64,000 nt of DNA, from assembly GCA_030761205.1 (NCBI GenBank), contig JAULJL010000015.1:9305501-9369500 (forward strand), written 5' to 3'. The DNA is from Fremontodendron californicum (Eukaryota > Streptophyta > Magnoliopsida > Malvales > Malvaceae). The notes under the pieces were generated by a model. The model made no database searches and was not told the DNA's origin. It saw only the letters and a program-made list of their open reading frames with translations. A program made the position numbers and the translations under genes. Of the stretch, positions 53,990 through 64,000 are shown piece after piece (position 1 is the first letter of the stretch; the number at the start of each line of letters is the position of its first letter).

Positions 53990-54516
53990 GTAATTTTTCG
54001 TTTCTTTTCATTTTAATTTGATTTTTCTGGTAATTTTAGTTTGAGCAATTCACCAAACACTCCCAATCAATTCTATTTTGGTATCTTGGTCGTATCGTGG
54101 CAATGCATGTCTGATATTTTAAGAGGTAAGGACTAGGTGTCAGTCCTTAGTTTCTAGCCATTATCCAAGTACTCCCAATCAATTCTTTCAGCTATTTATT
54201 CCCTCTCTTAAAAGTTGATATCCTGGACATAATTTTGCTAAATGTGAATCCTTTGTTTTTTAGTTCATCTGATAATGAATTGTTTGAGCAATCCTATTAA
54301 TGAGTTTGTCAATCAAAATGAGTTGATTTATGTACTTACTTGGAGAATATTTATTTCATGTTTGGTTTTGCTTGGGGCAGGATTGGAGGACCAAGTTTGT
54401 TGTTTTTGGTCATCTTTGATCTTGTGATTGATATATTGCAATAGTGAGCCATAGGGCATGTGAATTGTCCGTTTTGATCTTGTGATTGATATATTGCAAT
54501 TGTATATCAAATATGT

Positions 54517-54970
54517 GTTCTACGGAACTAAATCAAGATTACTAAAACCGATAAAAACACAGAAATTTTACGTGGTTCAGCAACTGTGCTTACATCCACG
54601 GGAGGAGGAGCTTGAAGCTTTGTATTAATGGAGTTAGAGTACAAATATATACAGAATTCAAGGTGCTATACAAGCACTGAACTCACAACTCAACAATACC
54701 AGAATTACTCTATAAAATCAGAGTATTTGCTTCAACTCTTTAACTCTCACACATTTTTCTCTCTTACTCTTCATGGCCTTTTATAGGCAACTATCATGGT
54801 GTGAACACATTGCATGTGGCAGCTAAAGTAGCCACCAGCCAACAACCATGCTAGCCTCCTTCCATGACTTTGGTGGTAAGCCTCCATTCTTGACTTTGCT
54901 TGGTGGCTATGGTGGAAGCTTCCTTGGTTGGTGGCAAGCCTCCTTTGATGACTTTGAGCCATATTCAACA
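54517..54970 (-). repeat. 3' LTR of the Copia element
   Basis: A 454-bp LTR. Differences from 59679-60133 include TCTACGG for TGTGCGG, CACAGAAATT for CACAAAAATT and CTCTTCATGG for CTCTTTATGG. Confidence 0.93.
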
Positions 54971-54983
54971 ATCTCCACCTTGG
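54971..54983 (-). other. Polypurine tract of the Copia element
   Basis: The minus strand CCAAGGTGGAGAT stands directly before the LTR start TGTTGAATATGG. Confidence 0.75.
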
Positions 54984-55042
54984 CGAGAATCCACAGAGAG
55001 AATTCACTGAACAGAGCTTCCTCCTTTCCTCCTTCAGATGCT

Positions 55043-58000
55043 TTAAACTCGAGAGATATTGATCAAGTCCAAACAATGTTGAAACTTGATCCCAGAAACT
55101 ATTTTGGTTAGCATATCTGCGGGATTATCTGCAGTCCCGATCTTCTGTAGTAGAATGTTTCCTTCATCTACTATTTCTCGGATAAAGTGGTAGCGAACAT
55201 CAATATGCTTGGTCCGACTGTGATGAACTTGGTTCTTAGCTAGGCAAATGGCACTCTGGCTATCGCAGAAAACATCTACCTTTTCCTGTGCTATCCCGAA
55301 ATCATCAATCAATCCTTGAAGCCAAATTGCTTCCTTGAAAGCTTCAGTTACAGCCATGTACTCTGCTTCTGTTGTAGACAGAGCTACCGTTAACTGTAAA
55401 GTTGATATCCAACTTACTGGTCCTCCTGTTATGGTGAACACATAACCAGTAGTTGAACGACGCTTATCAGGATCTCCAGCATAGTCTGAATCCACATATC
55501 CAACAAGATGCTTATCAATAGTTTTTCTTCTCTCGAATTTTAAGCCCGTTTCCACAGTACCATGAATGTACCGTAGAATCTACTTCACAGCTTGCCAATG
55601 GCCTTTACCAGGATTATGCATGTACCGGCTTACCATACTGACAGCATGTGAAATATCAGGTCTCGTACACACCATTGCATACATTAGGGCACCAACTGCA
55701 TTGGCATATGTAACATGATCCATTTGTCTCTTCTCACCATCTGTACTTGGTGACATCAATGCACTGAGTTTGAAATGTGCCGCTAAATGAGTACTTACAG
55801 ATTTGGTCTTATCATTAATGCCAAATCTCTGAAGTACTTTGCTCAGGTACTGAGCCTGGGTCAATTTGATTACACCATTTTTTCTATCTCTGCTGATTTC
55901 TATCCCAAGAATTTTCTTGGCTTCTCCAAGATCTTTCATCTCGAACTCTGAGCTCAGTTGAGCCTTCAGCCTGTCGATCTCCACCTTGCTTATAGATGCG
56001 ATTAACATATCATCAACATATAAAAGCAAGTAGATAAATGATTCATTTTGGAGTTTCCGGAAATAAACACAGTGATCAAATTGACTGCGTGTGTACTTCT
56101 GATCCAACATAAAAGTGTCAAACCGCTTGTACCACTGTCGCGGTGACTGCTTCAAACCGTATAGAGACCTGTTCAACTTACATGCCCAATCTTCATGACC
56201 GGGGACTCTAAAACCATCTGGTTGAGTCATATAAATTTCCTCCTCTAATGAACCATGGAGGAATGCAGTTTTTACATCAAGTTGAACTAACTCTAGGTTA
56301 TACTGTGCTACTAAAGCCAATAAGATCCGAATAGATGCATGCTTAACAACAGGTGAAAATACCTCATTGTAGTCTATTCCTTCTTTTTGAGCATAGCCTT
56401 TGGCTACCAGTCTGGCTTTGTATCTGATGCTGTCTTTGCCGGTAGCACCCTCCTTTTTGGCAAAGACCCATTTGCACCCAATTGTTCTTTTGAGTGTTGG
56501 AAGTGGAACCAACTTCCAAGTCTGATTTTGATGAAGTGATGTCATCTCTTCATCCATCGCCTTCTTCCACTGGGCATGCTCGGGGCTGTTTACAACTTCT
56601 TTGTAATTGGTGGGAACATCATCGTCAATTACTGGAAGGGCGTATGCCACCATGTCTGTGTACCGAGCAGGTTTCCGAATATGTCTTTTCGGTCTGCTGG
56701 TGGCAATAGTTTCAGGTTGCTGAAAGATTTCCGGTGATGACTCCTCCACTTCAGCTAAGGTGTCATCTGATTCTGGTTCAGATTCATCTGAATTTTGACC
56801 AGCATCGTCAGATTCAAACTCCACCTGCTTTAGAGAATCATGGTTCTCATTCTCTGGAGTTGACAGTTTCAGCATTACAGATTCGTCAAAGGTAACATCT
56901 CGGCTTACGATGACTTTCTTTGACTCAGGGTTCCACAGTCGGAATGCCTTTACTCCTTCACTAAAGCCCAAGAAGACAGCTTTCTTGGCTCTAGGATCCA
57001 GTTTTGATTCACTTACGTGAAAATATGCTGGGCATCCGAAAATACGAAGCCGATCATAATCAGTGGCAGAATGTCCGGACCACACCTCTATGGGAGTTTT
57101 CCCATCAATTGCGGTGGAGGGTAGTCTGTTGATAATGTGGGAGGCGTACAATAAAGCCTCCGCCCAAAATGCTTTGCTCAAGCCCGACTGGGATAACATG
57201 CAGCGAACTTTATCAACCAAAGTTCGGTTCATCCTTTCTGCAACTCCATTCTGCTGGGGAGTGCCAGGAACTGTGAAGTGTCGGATTATCCCATCATTCT
57301 GACAGATTTCCTTCAGTGGATCTGATTTGTATTCTCCACCATTGTCAGATCTTAGTCTCTTGAGCTTTCTCCCGCTCTGGGTTTCGATCATCTTCTTCCA
57401 TTTTACGAAGATATCTAATACTTCATCTTTGTGCTTCATAGTATAAACCCAGACATATCTAGAGTAATCATCAATAAAGGTCACACAAATAGTGTTTACC
57501 TCCCAATGAAGCATTTTTGGAAGGCCCCCAGACATCAGTGTGAATGTAGTCCAATGTTGCTCTCGTACGATGAATTGCTGTGCCAAACTTGACTCTTGTT
57601 TGCTTGCCTATGACGCAATGCTCACAGAAATCAAGTTTTCCAGTTTTGGCATTCTTCAGTACACCTTGCTTTATCAGGTTTTGCAAGGCCTTCTCTCCAA
57701 CATGCCCTAAGCGCATGTGCCAAAGTCGAGAAGTGTCAGATTCATCGTCTTCTTTGTTGTGGGAGACTGCTGCTCTGCCTGTCACAGTTTCTCCATCAAG
57801 GAGATACAGATTTCCCTTCATATAACCCTTCATTGCTAAGAATGCTCCACGTACAACTCTCAGGACTCCATTCTGAATGGTCATCTTGTAACCATTTGAG
57901 TCTAAGACCCCCAGTGATATGAGGTTCTTCTTGAGATCAGGGACATACCTTACATCTGTAAGTTGTCTGATTGTACCGTCATGCATTTTTAGTCGGATCG

Positions 58001-59039
58001 TTCCAATACCTCTAGTGTGACAAGTATTGTCATTGCCCATAAGGACAATCCCTCCATCAAACTCCTTGAAGTTTGAGAACCACTTCCGGTTCGGACACAT
58101 GTGGTAGGAACATCCGGAATCCAGAATCCATTGTTCTGAAGAGTTTGTTGTTGTGGAAATCGTAAATGCAGAGTCTTCCTCTCCCTCAGATTCTTGAGCT
58201 ACATTCACAGTCGACTTCTTCATGTTAGGACAGTTTTTCCTCCAATGCCCTTTCTCATGGCAAAAGGCACACTCGTCCTTTGAGAGTCGTGTTCTTGATG
58301 ATCCCCTCTTTGAACGGGATTTACCTCGCTTGTTTTCTCCGGCTCCTCGATTGTTCGTCCTGCCTCTGTACACAGTTAAAGCTTCTGGTGCAGTATTCTG
58401 GTGATCATGCTGATCCTTTTTCCGATACTCATTATTCACCAGAGCATTACTAACATTAACATATTCTATCTCATTTTTACCATACAACAGTGTAGTGGTT
58501 AACTGATCATAGCTATCAGGCAAGGAATTTAACAGAGTAAGAGCCTTATCTTCATCAGAGATATTTGCATCTAGATTTTCAAGATCAGCGAGGATTTTGT
58601 TAAAACTTACTAGATGCTCCTGCATGGTGATACCTTGCTTATACTGGAAGCGGAACAGCTTTTTCTTCAGATAGAGTCTGTTCTCCATGCTCTTTGTTAT
58701 GTACTTGTCCTCGAGTTGTTTCTAGAGAGTTTTTGCATTATTCTCTCTCATGACAAAGTACTTCTGGTCCTTGGCTAGGCATAACCGGATTGTGCCACAA
58801 GCTTGACGGTTGACAAATTTCCAGTCATCTTCCGAAATATCTCTGGGCCTGTCTTCGAGAGCGATATGTGAACCCTCTCGGAATAACAGATCCTGTACTT
58901 CGCACTGCCACATGCCAAAGTTGTTGGTGCCATCAAATTTCTCCACCTCGAACTTTGCAGTGGTCATCGAGTTCTTTCTGATGTAAGAACTTGATGGTGC
59001 GCTGCTGGTTGTTTCAGTTGTCTCTAATGATTCTGCCAT
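55043..59039 (-). pseudogene. gag-pol: Copia gag-pol, broken by two stops and a frameshift
   Basis: Begins MAESLETTETTSSAPSSSYI at 59039. Gag follows (VEKFDGTNNFGMWQ, LYLKKKLFRFQYKQG), then the zinc knuckle CAFCHEKGHWRKNC (58270-58229) and protease WILDSGCSYHMCPN. The pre-integrase domain has LWHMRLGHVGEKAL. The integrase has FIDDYSRYVW, RLRSDNGGEYKS and GTPQQNGVAERMNRT, which supply the DDE residues. RT has KLNRSLYGLKQSPRQWYKRF and LLYVDDMLIA, and RNase H has YVDSDYAGDPDKRRSTTGYV and TKHIDVRYHFI. Defects are TAG at 58722-58724, a one-base insertion near 57485 in the integrase start, and TAG at 55580-55582. Both TAGs sit where Trp is conserved (W to stop). Motifs are closest to the Tork/Tnt1 group. 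Confidence 0.92.
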
Positions 59040-59662
59040 GGTAATAAAACAAAATTACCAACTCAGTGTTTTTCCGATACCTGTATGGAAAAACGAATGC
59101 CGCGGTTGAGTCCGGAATAGTCGAAATAGCCAGGAACGGGTCCAACTGTGTAAATTTTGGACACACGGTGAATATTCTGCGAATATTCTGCTGCAGGTGG
59201 CTCGAAATGGACTCGGTTTAGCTCAACCGGCTCGGAAAAGTCTCGGAATAGTATTCTGAAATGGCTCAAAAAATAGCCCGAAAAAGTTGGGCGGCGCTGC
59301 GGCGGCGCGTACGGCGGCGCGTGTGGCGGCGCGTGGGGCGCGTGTGGCGGCGCGTGGGGCGCGTGCAGACTGGTGGTCACCGGCGCGTGGGGCGCGTGGG
59401 CTTCACGCGTCTTCAACCTCTGGATGGCGCGTGGGCTTCACGCGTCTTCAACCTCTGGAGACGCGTGCGGCGCGTAGGCGAGTGAGGACCACTCGCGGTT
59501 CTTCTGGAGGCGCGTGTGGGCGCGTGCGGCGGCTTCTGGCGCTCCGGTTGATTCTACTGCACTCCTCTCGACGACCTCTTCAACCTGGTATTTTCAAAAC
59601 ACAAATTGGAGCACTTTTGAAAAACGGACAGAATCGAACAAACTCGGTTTTACGTAAAATTT
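59040..59662. other. 5' leader of the Copia element
   Basis: Between PBS and gag. A GC-rich array of GGCGCGTG/CGCGTG units lies at 59287-59530, unlike the AT-rich surroundings. The open frames there (HAPHAPPHAPP type on the minus strand) are repeat artefacts. Confidence 0.7.
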
Positions 59663-59675
59663 GACTCTGATACCA
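59663..59675 (-). other. Primer-binding site of the Copia element
   Basis: The minus strand TGGTATCAGAGTC matches initiator tRNA-Met complement, the usual plant Copia primer, 3 bases from the LTR end. Confidence 0.9.
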
Positions 59676-59678
59676 ATT

Positions 59679-60133
59679 TGTTGTGCGGAACTAAATCAAG
59701 ATTACTAAAACCGATAAAAACACAAAAATTTTACGTGGTTCAGCAACTGTGCTTACATCCACGGGAGGAGGAGCTTGAAGCTTTGTATTAATGGAGTTAG
59801 AGTACAAACATATACAGAATTCAAGGTGCTATACAAGCACTGAACTCACAACTCAACAATACCAGAATTACTCTATAAAATCAGAGTATTTGCTTCAACT
59901 CTTTAACTCTCACACATTTTTCTCTCTTACTCTTTATGGCCTTTTATAGGCAACTATCATGGTGTGAACACATTGCATGTGGCAGCTAAAGTAGCCACCA
60001 ACCAACAACCATGCTAGCCTCCTTCCATGACTTTGGTGGTAAGCCTCCATTCTTGACTTTGCTTGGTGGCTATGGTGGAAGCTTCCTTGGTTGGTGGCAA
60101 GCCTCCTTTGATGACTTTGAGCCATATTCAACA
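59679..60133 (-). repeat. 5' LTR of the Copia element
   Basis: A 455-bp LTR adjacent to the PBS. Open frames in it (for example 59934-60134) are LTR sequence, not genes. Confidence 0.93.
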
Positions 60134-60181
60134 ATATGTACTATGGCTATATTTGATAGATATGATTTACTTTGTTTACAG

Positions 60182-60348
60182 TTTTCAACACATTTATACG
60201 TCAAATGGAGTATCTCTTCGTGAATTGTCAATATCCCTGTTGTAAAATCAGAAGTTCTCTACAAGTGAGAATGATGACCTATACAGCATCTGTTTGGATG
60301 GAGGGAATCTATTGTGTTGTGATACATGTCCAAGGGCTTTTCACAAAG
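60182..60348 (+). pseudogene. Captured exon of a PHD-finger protein gene
   Basis: Bounded by TTTACAG/ (acceptor) and CACAAAG/GTCAGT (donor). The frame reads QHIYTSNGVSLRELSISLL, stop, then ENDDLYSICLDGGNLLCCDT and CPRAFHK. This matches the linker and start of the PHD finger in the plant acyl-CoA N-acyltransferase/PHD-finger protein group (family knowledge). The TAA at 60243-60245 sits where Gln is likely. The first zinc ligand before SIC is Tyr rather than Cys. It is a gene piece, not a gene. Confidence 0.75.
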
Positions 60349-60652
60349 GTCAGTTTTCAACTTTTTCCTTCCATAGTCTGTTATTGGTAACTTTTCAGAC
60401 TACAATTGATTGTATTGTGCTGGATGCATTTAAAGAACAGCCGCAAAGAAAGTAACTCTCACATGCAGTAAATGATGCCTTGAGTTTATCGACTTCTAAA
60501 CTTCATGATGTCTTTGATTTTTTGGGACTGTCAAACCCATATTCTAAATTCTGAACTTATCTGATTACTACCCTTATCAACTTCCAAACCCAGGAGCATG
60601 TACATTTTAATTTTGACGTTTGATGTTGAATACTTGGTTTATCACTTTGTAG

Positions 60653-60799
60653 CCCCTGGATACAGCCTCTTCAAGGATGCAGACAAGTGCCTTTGGAAAA
60701 TCGAAAGGGCTCTGGAAGACCCTCACGGAGGGAACCTTGAGTGATGCATTCGATGGCCTTGGCGTCTCTCTTTTACTGACCTCCAACCCTGCAATTCAG
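60653..60799 (+). pseudogene. Captured exon of a peroxisomal NAD carrier-like gene
   Basis: 147 bp, 49 open codons, bounded by TTTGTAG/ and ATTCAG/GTTCTA. It reads PLDTASSRMQTSAFGKSKGL then WKTLTEGTLSDAFDGLGVSL, ending LLTSNPAIQ. The PLDTASSRMQT block and LLLTSNPAIQ are characteristic of the plant peroxisomal NAD carrier (PXN) of the mitochondrial carrier family, which moves NAD, AMP and related cofactors across the peroxisome membrane. Only one exon is present, so there is no transporter function. Its source gene is unrelated to the PHD-finger gene 305 bp upstream, which shows multiple capture. Confidence 0.78.
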
Positions 60800-60888
60800 G
60801 TTCTACACCTTGCTTTGTAATTTAAAATGATAGACTGCCTTGCCTCACATCTTCATCTTCAATTCTTTAGGGAGAAAACTTGAGTTAT

Positions 60889-60889
<1 letters not shown>

Positions 60890-60921
<32 letters not shown>
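60890..60921. repeat. (AT)n microsatellite in the CACTA element
   Basis: About 16 AT units. Confidence 0.95.
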
Positions 60922-60924
<3 letters not shown>

Positions 60925-62138
60925 CTAGCTTTCCTTTGCTAATAGTTTATGCAACTACCTTGACAGAGGAAGTCACTGTCAGAAGGAGCTGATGAACTTT
61001 TAGCATAGCCAATTTCCAAGGGACTAAGATGTTAGACTCAAACTTGGCTATGAAGTATTTGAGAATTTAATTCCTTTTTATAAAATATTGGTCTTTTGAA
61101 AGAAATGCATTAAATCTTGGCTCTTTCTATTCTTGCTATTTTTTTTAGTGTTATGCGGCATCTGTCATGGTCAGATCATGATTTAAAATTGGGCATGTTT
61201 CGGCTTGTTTTTAGAGAGAGCCTTTAGAATGCACTATCTTAGTTCTGGGATTTGGCTTGCATTTTTAATTTAAGTCATGTTTGTAGCAGCGAAACAATAT
61301 CTGATTTTCAATTTCTATGTGTTACCGTATTTAATATTCATTTAACTAAAACATATGCCATCATACCCTAAGATTTCAACGTTTAACTCATTTCTTTGTT
61401 AAAATTTTTATATTGTAGGTTTTGGATGCATCGAGTTCATTGGAGTCAATACGAGCAAATAACTAAGGATACAAGATTCATTAAAAAGATAGGAGCTTTG
61501 TGGATGAAGTTACTACATTAAACTTGTTAGCTTTGATGTTCTACGATTAATTTCTTAAGGTTCTCTTATAAAAATTAGGATGTTATGCTTTATTATGAAG
61601 TAACTTTTTGTTAACTTTGAGTACATGCATGATTTTATGTACAATAAAATCATTTTAGGTTGACAATCAATGATTTGAAATTTAATTTTCTTTGCACTTT
61701 ATATTCAATTTGCAAAAAGCAAGATCAACAAACTATATTTTTAAGGGCAATTTAAAGTGTTTAAAAAACTCATAAAATAATTTTATAATATTTATGTAAG
61801 CGGCAATTTAAATTGCTTTTTAAAAGTTATTAATTTGTAAAGACAGTTTTAAGTGTTAACATAGCTCATTCAACCAAAATGTAAATTAATATTTAAATTT
61901 AATACAAATATGACTTTTGCCGGCATTTTAAAATGCCTGGAAAGGTTTTTTTTTTTTTTACATATAACGACAGTTAAAAGTGTCGAAAAAACTCATGTCA
62001 ACAAATACATGTTTTATTCTGGCATAGGTGGTCATGCCTGTTGGAAATTTTTCACCGGCACTCGCCTAGCTAGCGGTCAACCAACGGTCAAAGAACTACC
62101 GGTGATATCAATAGGGGCATTTTTGTGGTCTTATAGTG
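60922..62138. other. Right part of the CACTA element
   Basis: Mostly non-coding. A possible last exon starts after TATTGTAG at 61418 (VLDASSSLESIRANN, stop at 61463-61465) and is followed by transcript-end-like AATAAAATC (61643). From 61740 to 62138 there are subterminal repeats around AGTGTT, GCAATTTAAATTGC and GCCGGCA. Confidence 0.45.
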
Positions 62139-62141
62139 TGT

Positions 62142-63567
62142 CTTTTAACAAAAAATGTAATTTTTTTTTTCTTTGGCAAGATAGTTTCCGCCCAAAATTT
62201 TGTGGACCAATGATGGTATGAAATGTGTATGCCAACATGAATTTTTAGGCCAATAATATTAAAATTGTGAAGATCCGTATTCAACATATGGGATATTATT
62301 CAGCTAATTTTATTCCACAAAAGATATTCACAAATATGAATGCAAATCTTTATATATATACCATAAAAAATCTTCATTAACTTCTAATATGAAATTAAGG
62401 GCGTTACACCTTCATAGCTTTTACTAAACCATGGAGGGAAATGTTACTCTAGACATATAAATTTTGAAATCCTTTCACCTTAACATTGACATTGACAATG
62501 TGCAAGAGGCTAAGGAAAAACCGATGAAAACTTCATTATTCACCTTGTGTTTGGTGGGAAGGAAGAGTGTGCTTTTCCTTTTACCCTTTATTTAGTACGA
62601 AATAAATAGAAAGAAGGAAGAAAAAAAAATGGATTTGCCTATTTTTTCTATTCTCTCGGAAGTTTTGTTGAAAGTTAAATATAATAATTAATCTTTTTTT
62701 AACATGATATTAGAGTTTTCGAGTATAAATCTATCAATCTTTTTTCTTTTTAATATTTCTTCTTCCAATGTCTTGTTACTCATCAGACTTTGCGTTGCTG
62801 CCAAATCTTTTTTCAGTTAATTTGCACTTGTTTTATACAATACTTGAGTCCGTATGTAAGTCCATTAATCATTAATCCGGTTTGCACAAGAGAGGATGTG
62901 TTGAAATTTAAATATAATAATTTATAATTTTCTATCAACTTAAACTTTTGAGATAATTGATTACCCAAATTAACAAATTTAATCCTTTCACGTACAAGTG
63001 AGAAGAAAAAAAAATGATTTTACTATAAAATCAATGATTTTACAATTTATAGTTTAAATTTTTACTCATTTCTTTTTCTTCCATTATTCATCAATGGTTT
63101 TACAATTTGTAGTAGGTAACAAATATGAGGAATGAACAAAAAAGAAAAACTCCTTTATTAATTTCTTTGCCCGCCCAATTACCTACTTCAGTTACTCCTG
63201 TTATCCTTCATCTCGATTGAAAACAAGTACGAATGGGAGTGGGATTACGAAAGAAATGCAACAGCAAATATATATGAAGCATATTTAGAGGTGTAGAATA
63301 ACGTAAATGGAGAGAAAACTTTTACATATTGAAATGAGAATAAAATATTATTCAATCTAACAAGAAAAATTAACTTAGGATTTAATCCAATTATTCATGC
63401 AACCATCCTTAAGAGATAGTATTCATCAAATTTGAGATTCGAACCCCAACAATCCTTTTTCTTATTTCCGAGCTTGTGACTTCATTTGTAACGAAAACAG
63501 AAAACATGACTAGACTTGGCCTGAGAAGAACTAAAGAATTTTTTTTTTTTTTTGGTAGATGAATTTT
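62142..63567. other. Unit B flank between CACTA and peptide gene B
   Basis: Corresponds to 2801-3921 plus 50041-50556 of unit A. It preserves the joined sequence AAATTTAAATATAATAATTT (62904-62923) that was split by the 46 kb nest in unit A. About 130 bp (63365-63500) has no match in unit A. No gene. Confidence 0.6.
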
Positions 63568-63903
63568 TCAGTGATGTACATGCACTGGACTATTTGGTAG
63601 CGGTGTGTTATCTTGAGGTGGAGGATCTTTCGTCATCAGGCTCCGACGACCCAAACTTAGGTGAACCAGATTTCCTGTCATTGAAGCCCCCAAGATAGAA
63701 CATAAAAAAAAAATTAAAAAAAAAATTAAATTAAAACATTAATCTAGATTAGAAATCAGAAATTTGTAATTAGGAGTTAAACCTTGGATAGCAGAGAACT
63801 CGTGAATTCTTGCTTCGACCAGAGAGGGCACTAAGCTCAATGATAAAACTAGATATGCCACTAGCAAAGTATATAAAGCGGCATTAACATGAAACCAACG
63901 CAT
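63568..63903 (-). CDS. Small secreted-peptide-like protein, copy B (two exons)
   Basis: Exon 1 is 63903-63783, the intron 63782-63675 (108 bp, GT...AG) and exon 2 63674-63568, giving 75 aa. The signal peptide is nearly identical to copy A (MRWFHVNAALYTLLVAYLVL). The mature start differs slightly (RIHEFSAIQ for RIHEFQFQ). The core NLVHLSLGRRSLMTKDPPPQ is conserved with one change, while the end is replaced (NSPVHVHH for GQTTGHF). Strong conservation of the ORF and splice sites among diverged introns supports a real gene. The family is unrecognised; a secreted signalling or defence peptide is a guess. Confidence 0.72.
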
Positions 63904-64000
63904 TCTCTATCGCTCTCTCTAAACAGGAAATTAACCTCTCTTTTTTTTTTTTTTTTTTTTTTGCGTTTCTAAATTACAGCCACGAACAAGGATTTGAAAA

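Larger units (their letters stand above)
54517..60133 (-). mobile_element. Ty1/Copia element, Tork/Tnt1-like, inside the CACTA element
   Basis: A 5617-bp element with TSD ATATG (54512-54516 and 60134-60138). LTRs at 54517-54970 and 59679-60133 start TGTTGAATATGG and end in ACA on the minus strand. They differ at about six of 455 positions by eye. A methionine-tRNA-type PBS (59663-59675) and PPT (54971-54983) set the orientation minus. Gag, protease, integrase, RT and RNase H follow in Copia order, broken by two TAG stops and one frameshift. It lies 44 bp upstream of the captured PHD exon. Confidence 0.93.
53465..62138 (+). mobile_element. CACTA transposon carrying host gene fragments
   Basis: Begins CACTACAAGAAAATTG at 53465 and ends TTTTTGTGGTCTTATAGTG at 62138, so the termini match as CACTACAAGA and CACTATAAGA. 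The 3-bp TSD is TGT (53462-53464 and 62139-62141). Subterminal regions hold short related motifs such as GGCGGTTCC/GGAACCGCC (53500-53525) and GCCGGCATTTTAAAATGCC (61919-61937). No transposase is recognised in the 3.05 kb left after removing the nested Copia element, so it is probably non-autonomous. It carries pieces of at least two host genes with splice sites. Unit A near 705-710 shows the empty site. Confidence 0.85.
53208..64000. repeat. Tandem duplication unit B (interrupted; runs off the window)
   Basis: Paralogue of unit A in direct orientation. Similarity starts near the shared CAAACTTATATTTATTA stretch (about 450 in A). It is interrupted by the CACTA element at 53465-62138 and resumes at 62139. 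Unit B still has the uninterrupted equivalents of both insertion points in unit A, near 62213 for the solo LTR and near 62912-62918 for the 46 kb nest. The copy continues past the right edge, so its promoter side is not fully visible. Confidence 0.8.

Overview
The window is plant nuclear DNA, most likely from a eudicot. It is AT-rich, has small GT-AG introns, and is dominated by nested LTR retrotransposons, a CACTA DNA transposon and the 3' end of a LINE or SINE. No bacterial, organellar, rRNA or tRNA gene was seen. The species cannot be named from the sequence.

The substrate is an old tandem duplication. Unit A (about 450 to 51060) and unit B (about 53208 to beyond 64000) each carry, on the minus strand, a two-exon gene for a small secreted-peptide-like protein of 73 or 75 aa (50557-50878 and 63568-63903). 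Both units were later torn apart by transposons. Each unit still shows the empty site for the other unit's insertions.

Unit A holds a 2.0 kb solo LTR (782-2795, TSD AATGG) and then a 46 kb nest (3927-50035). The nest is built on an Ogre-type solo LTR (TSD ATAAT). Into it jumped (1) a gag-only Ogre-type element on the minus strand (4218-23652, TSD ATGGA), itself hit by a LOG-bearing Gypsy element, copy 1 (12233-18797, TSD CACTT), and (2) LOG-bearing copy 2 (24528-48475, TSD CTAAT), itself hit by an apparently intact Tat-lineage Gypsy element (26529-40856, TSD CGTTT). The Tat element has a 2309-codon gag-pol on the minus strand and an oppositely oriented plant-mobile-domain ORF. Unit B holds a CACTA element (53465-62138, TSD TGT) that carries pieces of two host genes: a PHD-finger protein and a peroxisomal NAD carrier-like protein. 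A Tork-type Copia element on the minus strand (54517-60133, TSD ATATG) sits inside it.

The most unusual system is the LOG-bearing Gypsy element. Its fuller copy encodes gag-protease fused in frame to an integrase C-terminus, with the RT, RNase H and integrase core missing. Next comes a 178-aa protein with a basic stretch and a Cys cluster, laid out like the nucleic-acid-binding cysteine-rich proteins of plant Betaflexiviridae. Last is an intact, intronless 215-aa LONELY GUY (LOG) family protein, the cytokinin-activating enzyme family. Each of the last two ORFs follows a pyrimidine tract ending in CAG, and a CAG/GTAATC donor-like site lies before gag, which suggests spliced subgenomic mRNAs. 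Copy 1 has lost gag and the N-terminal part of the Cys-rich ORF but keeps LTRs, PBS, PPT and an intact LOG ORF.

Similarities were judged by eye from motifs; no database search was run.
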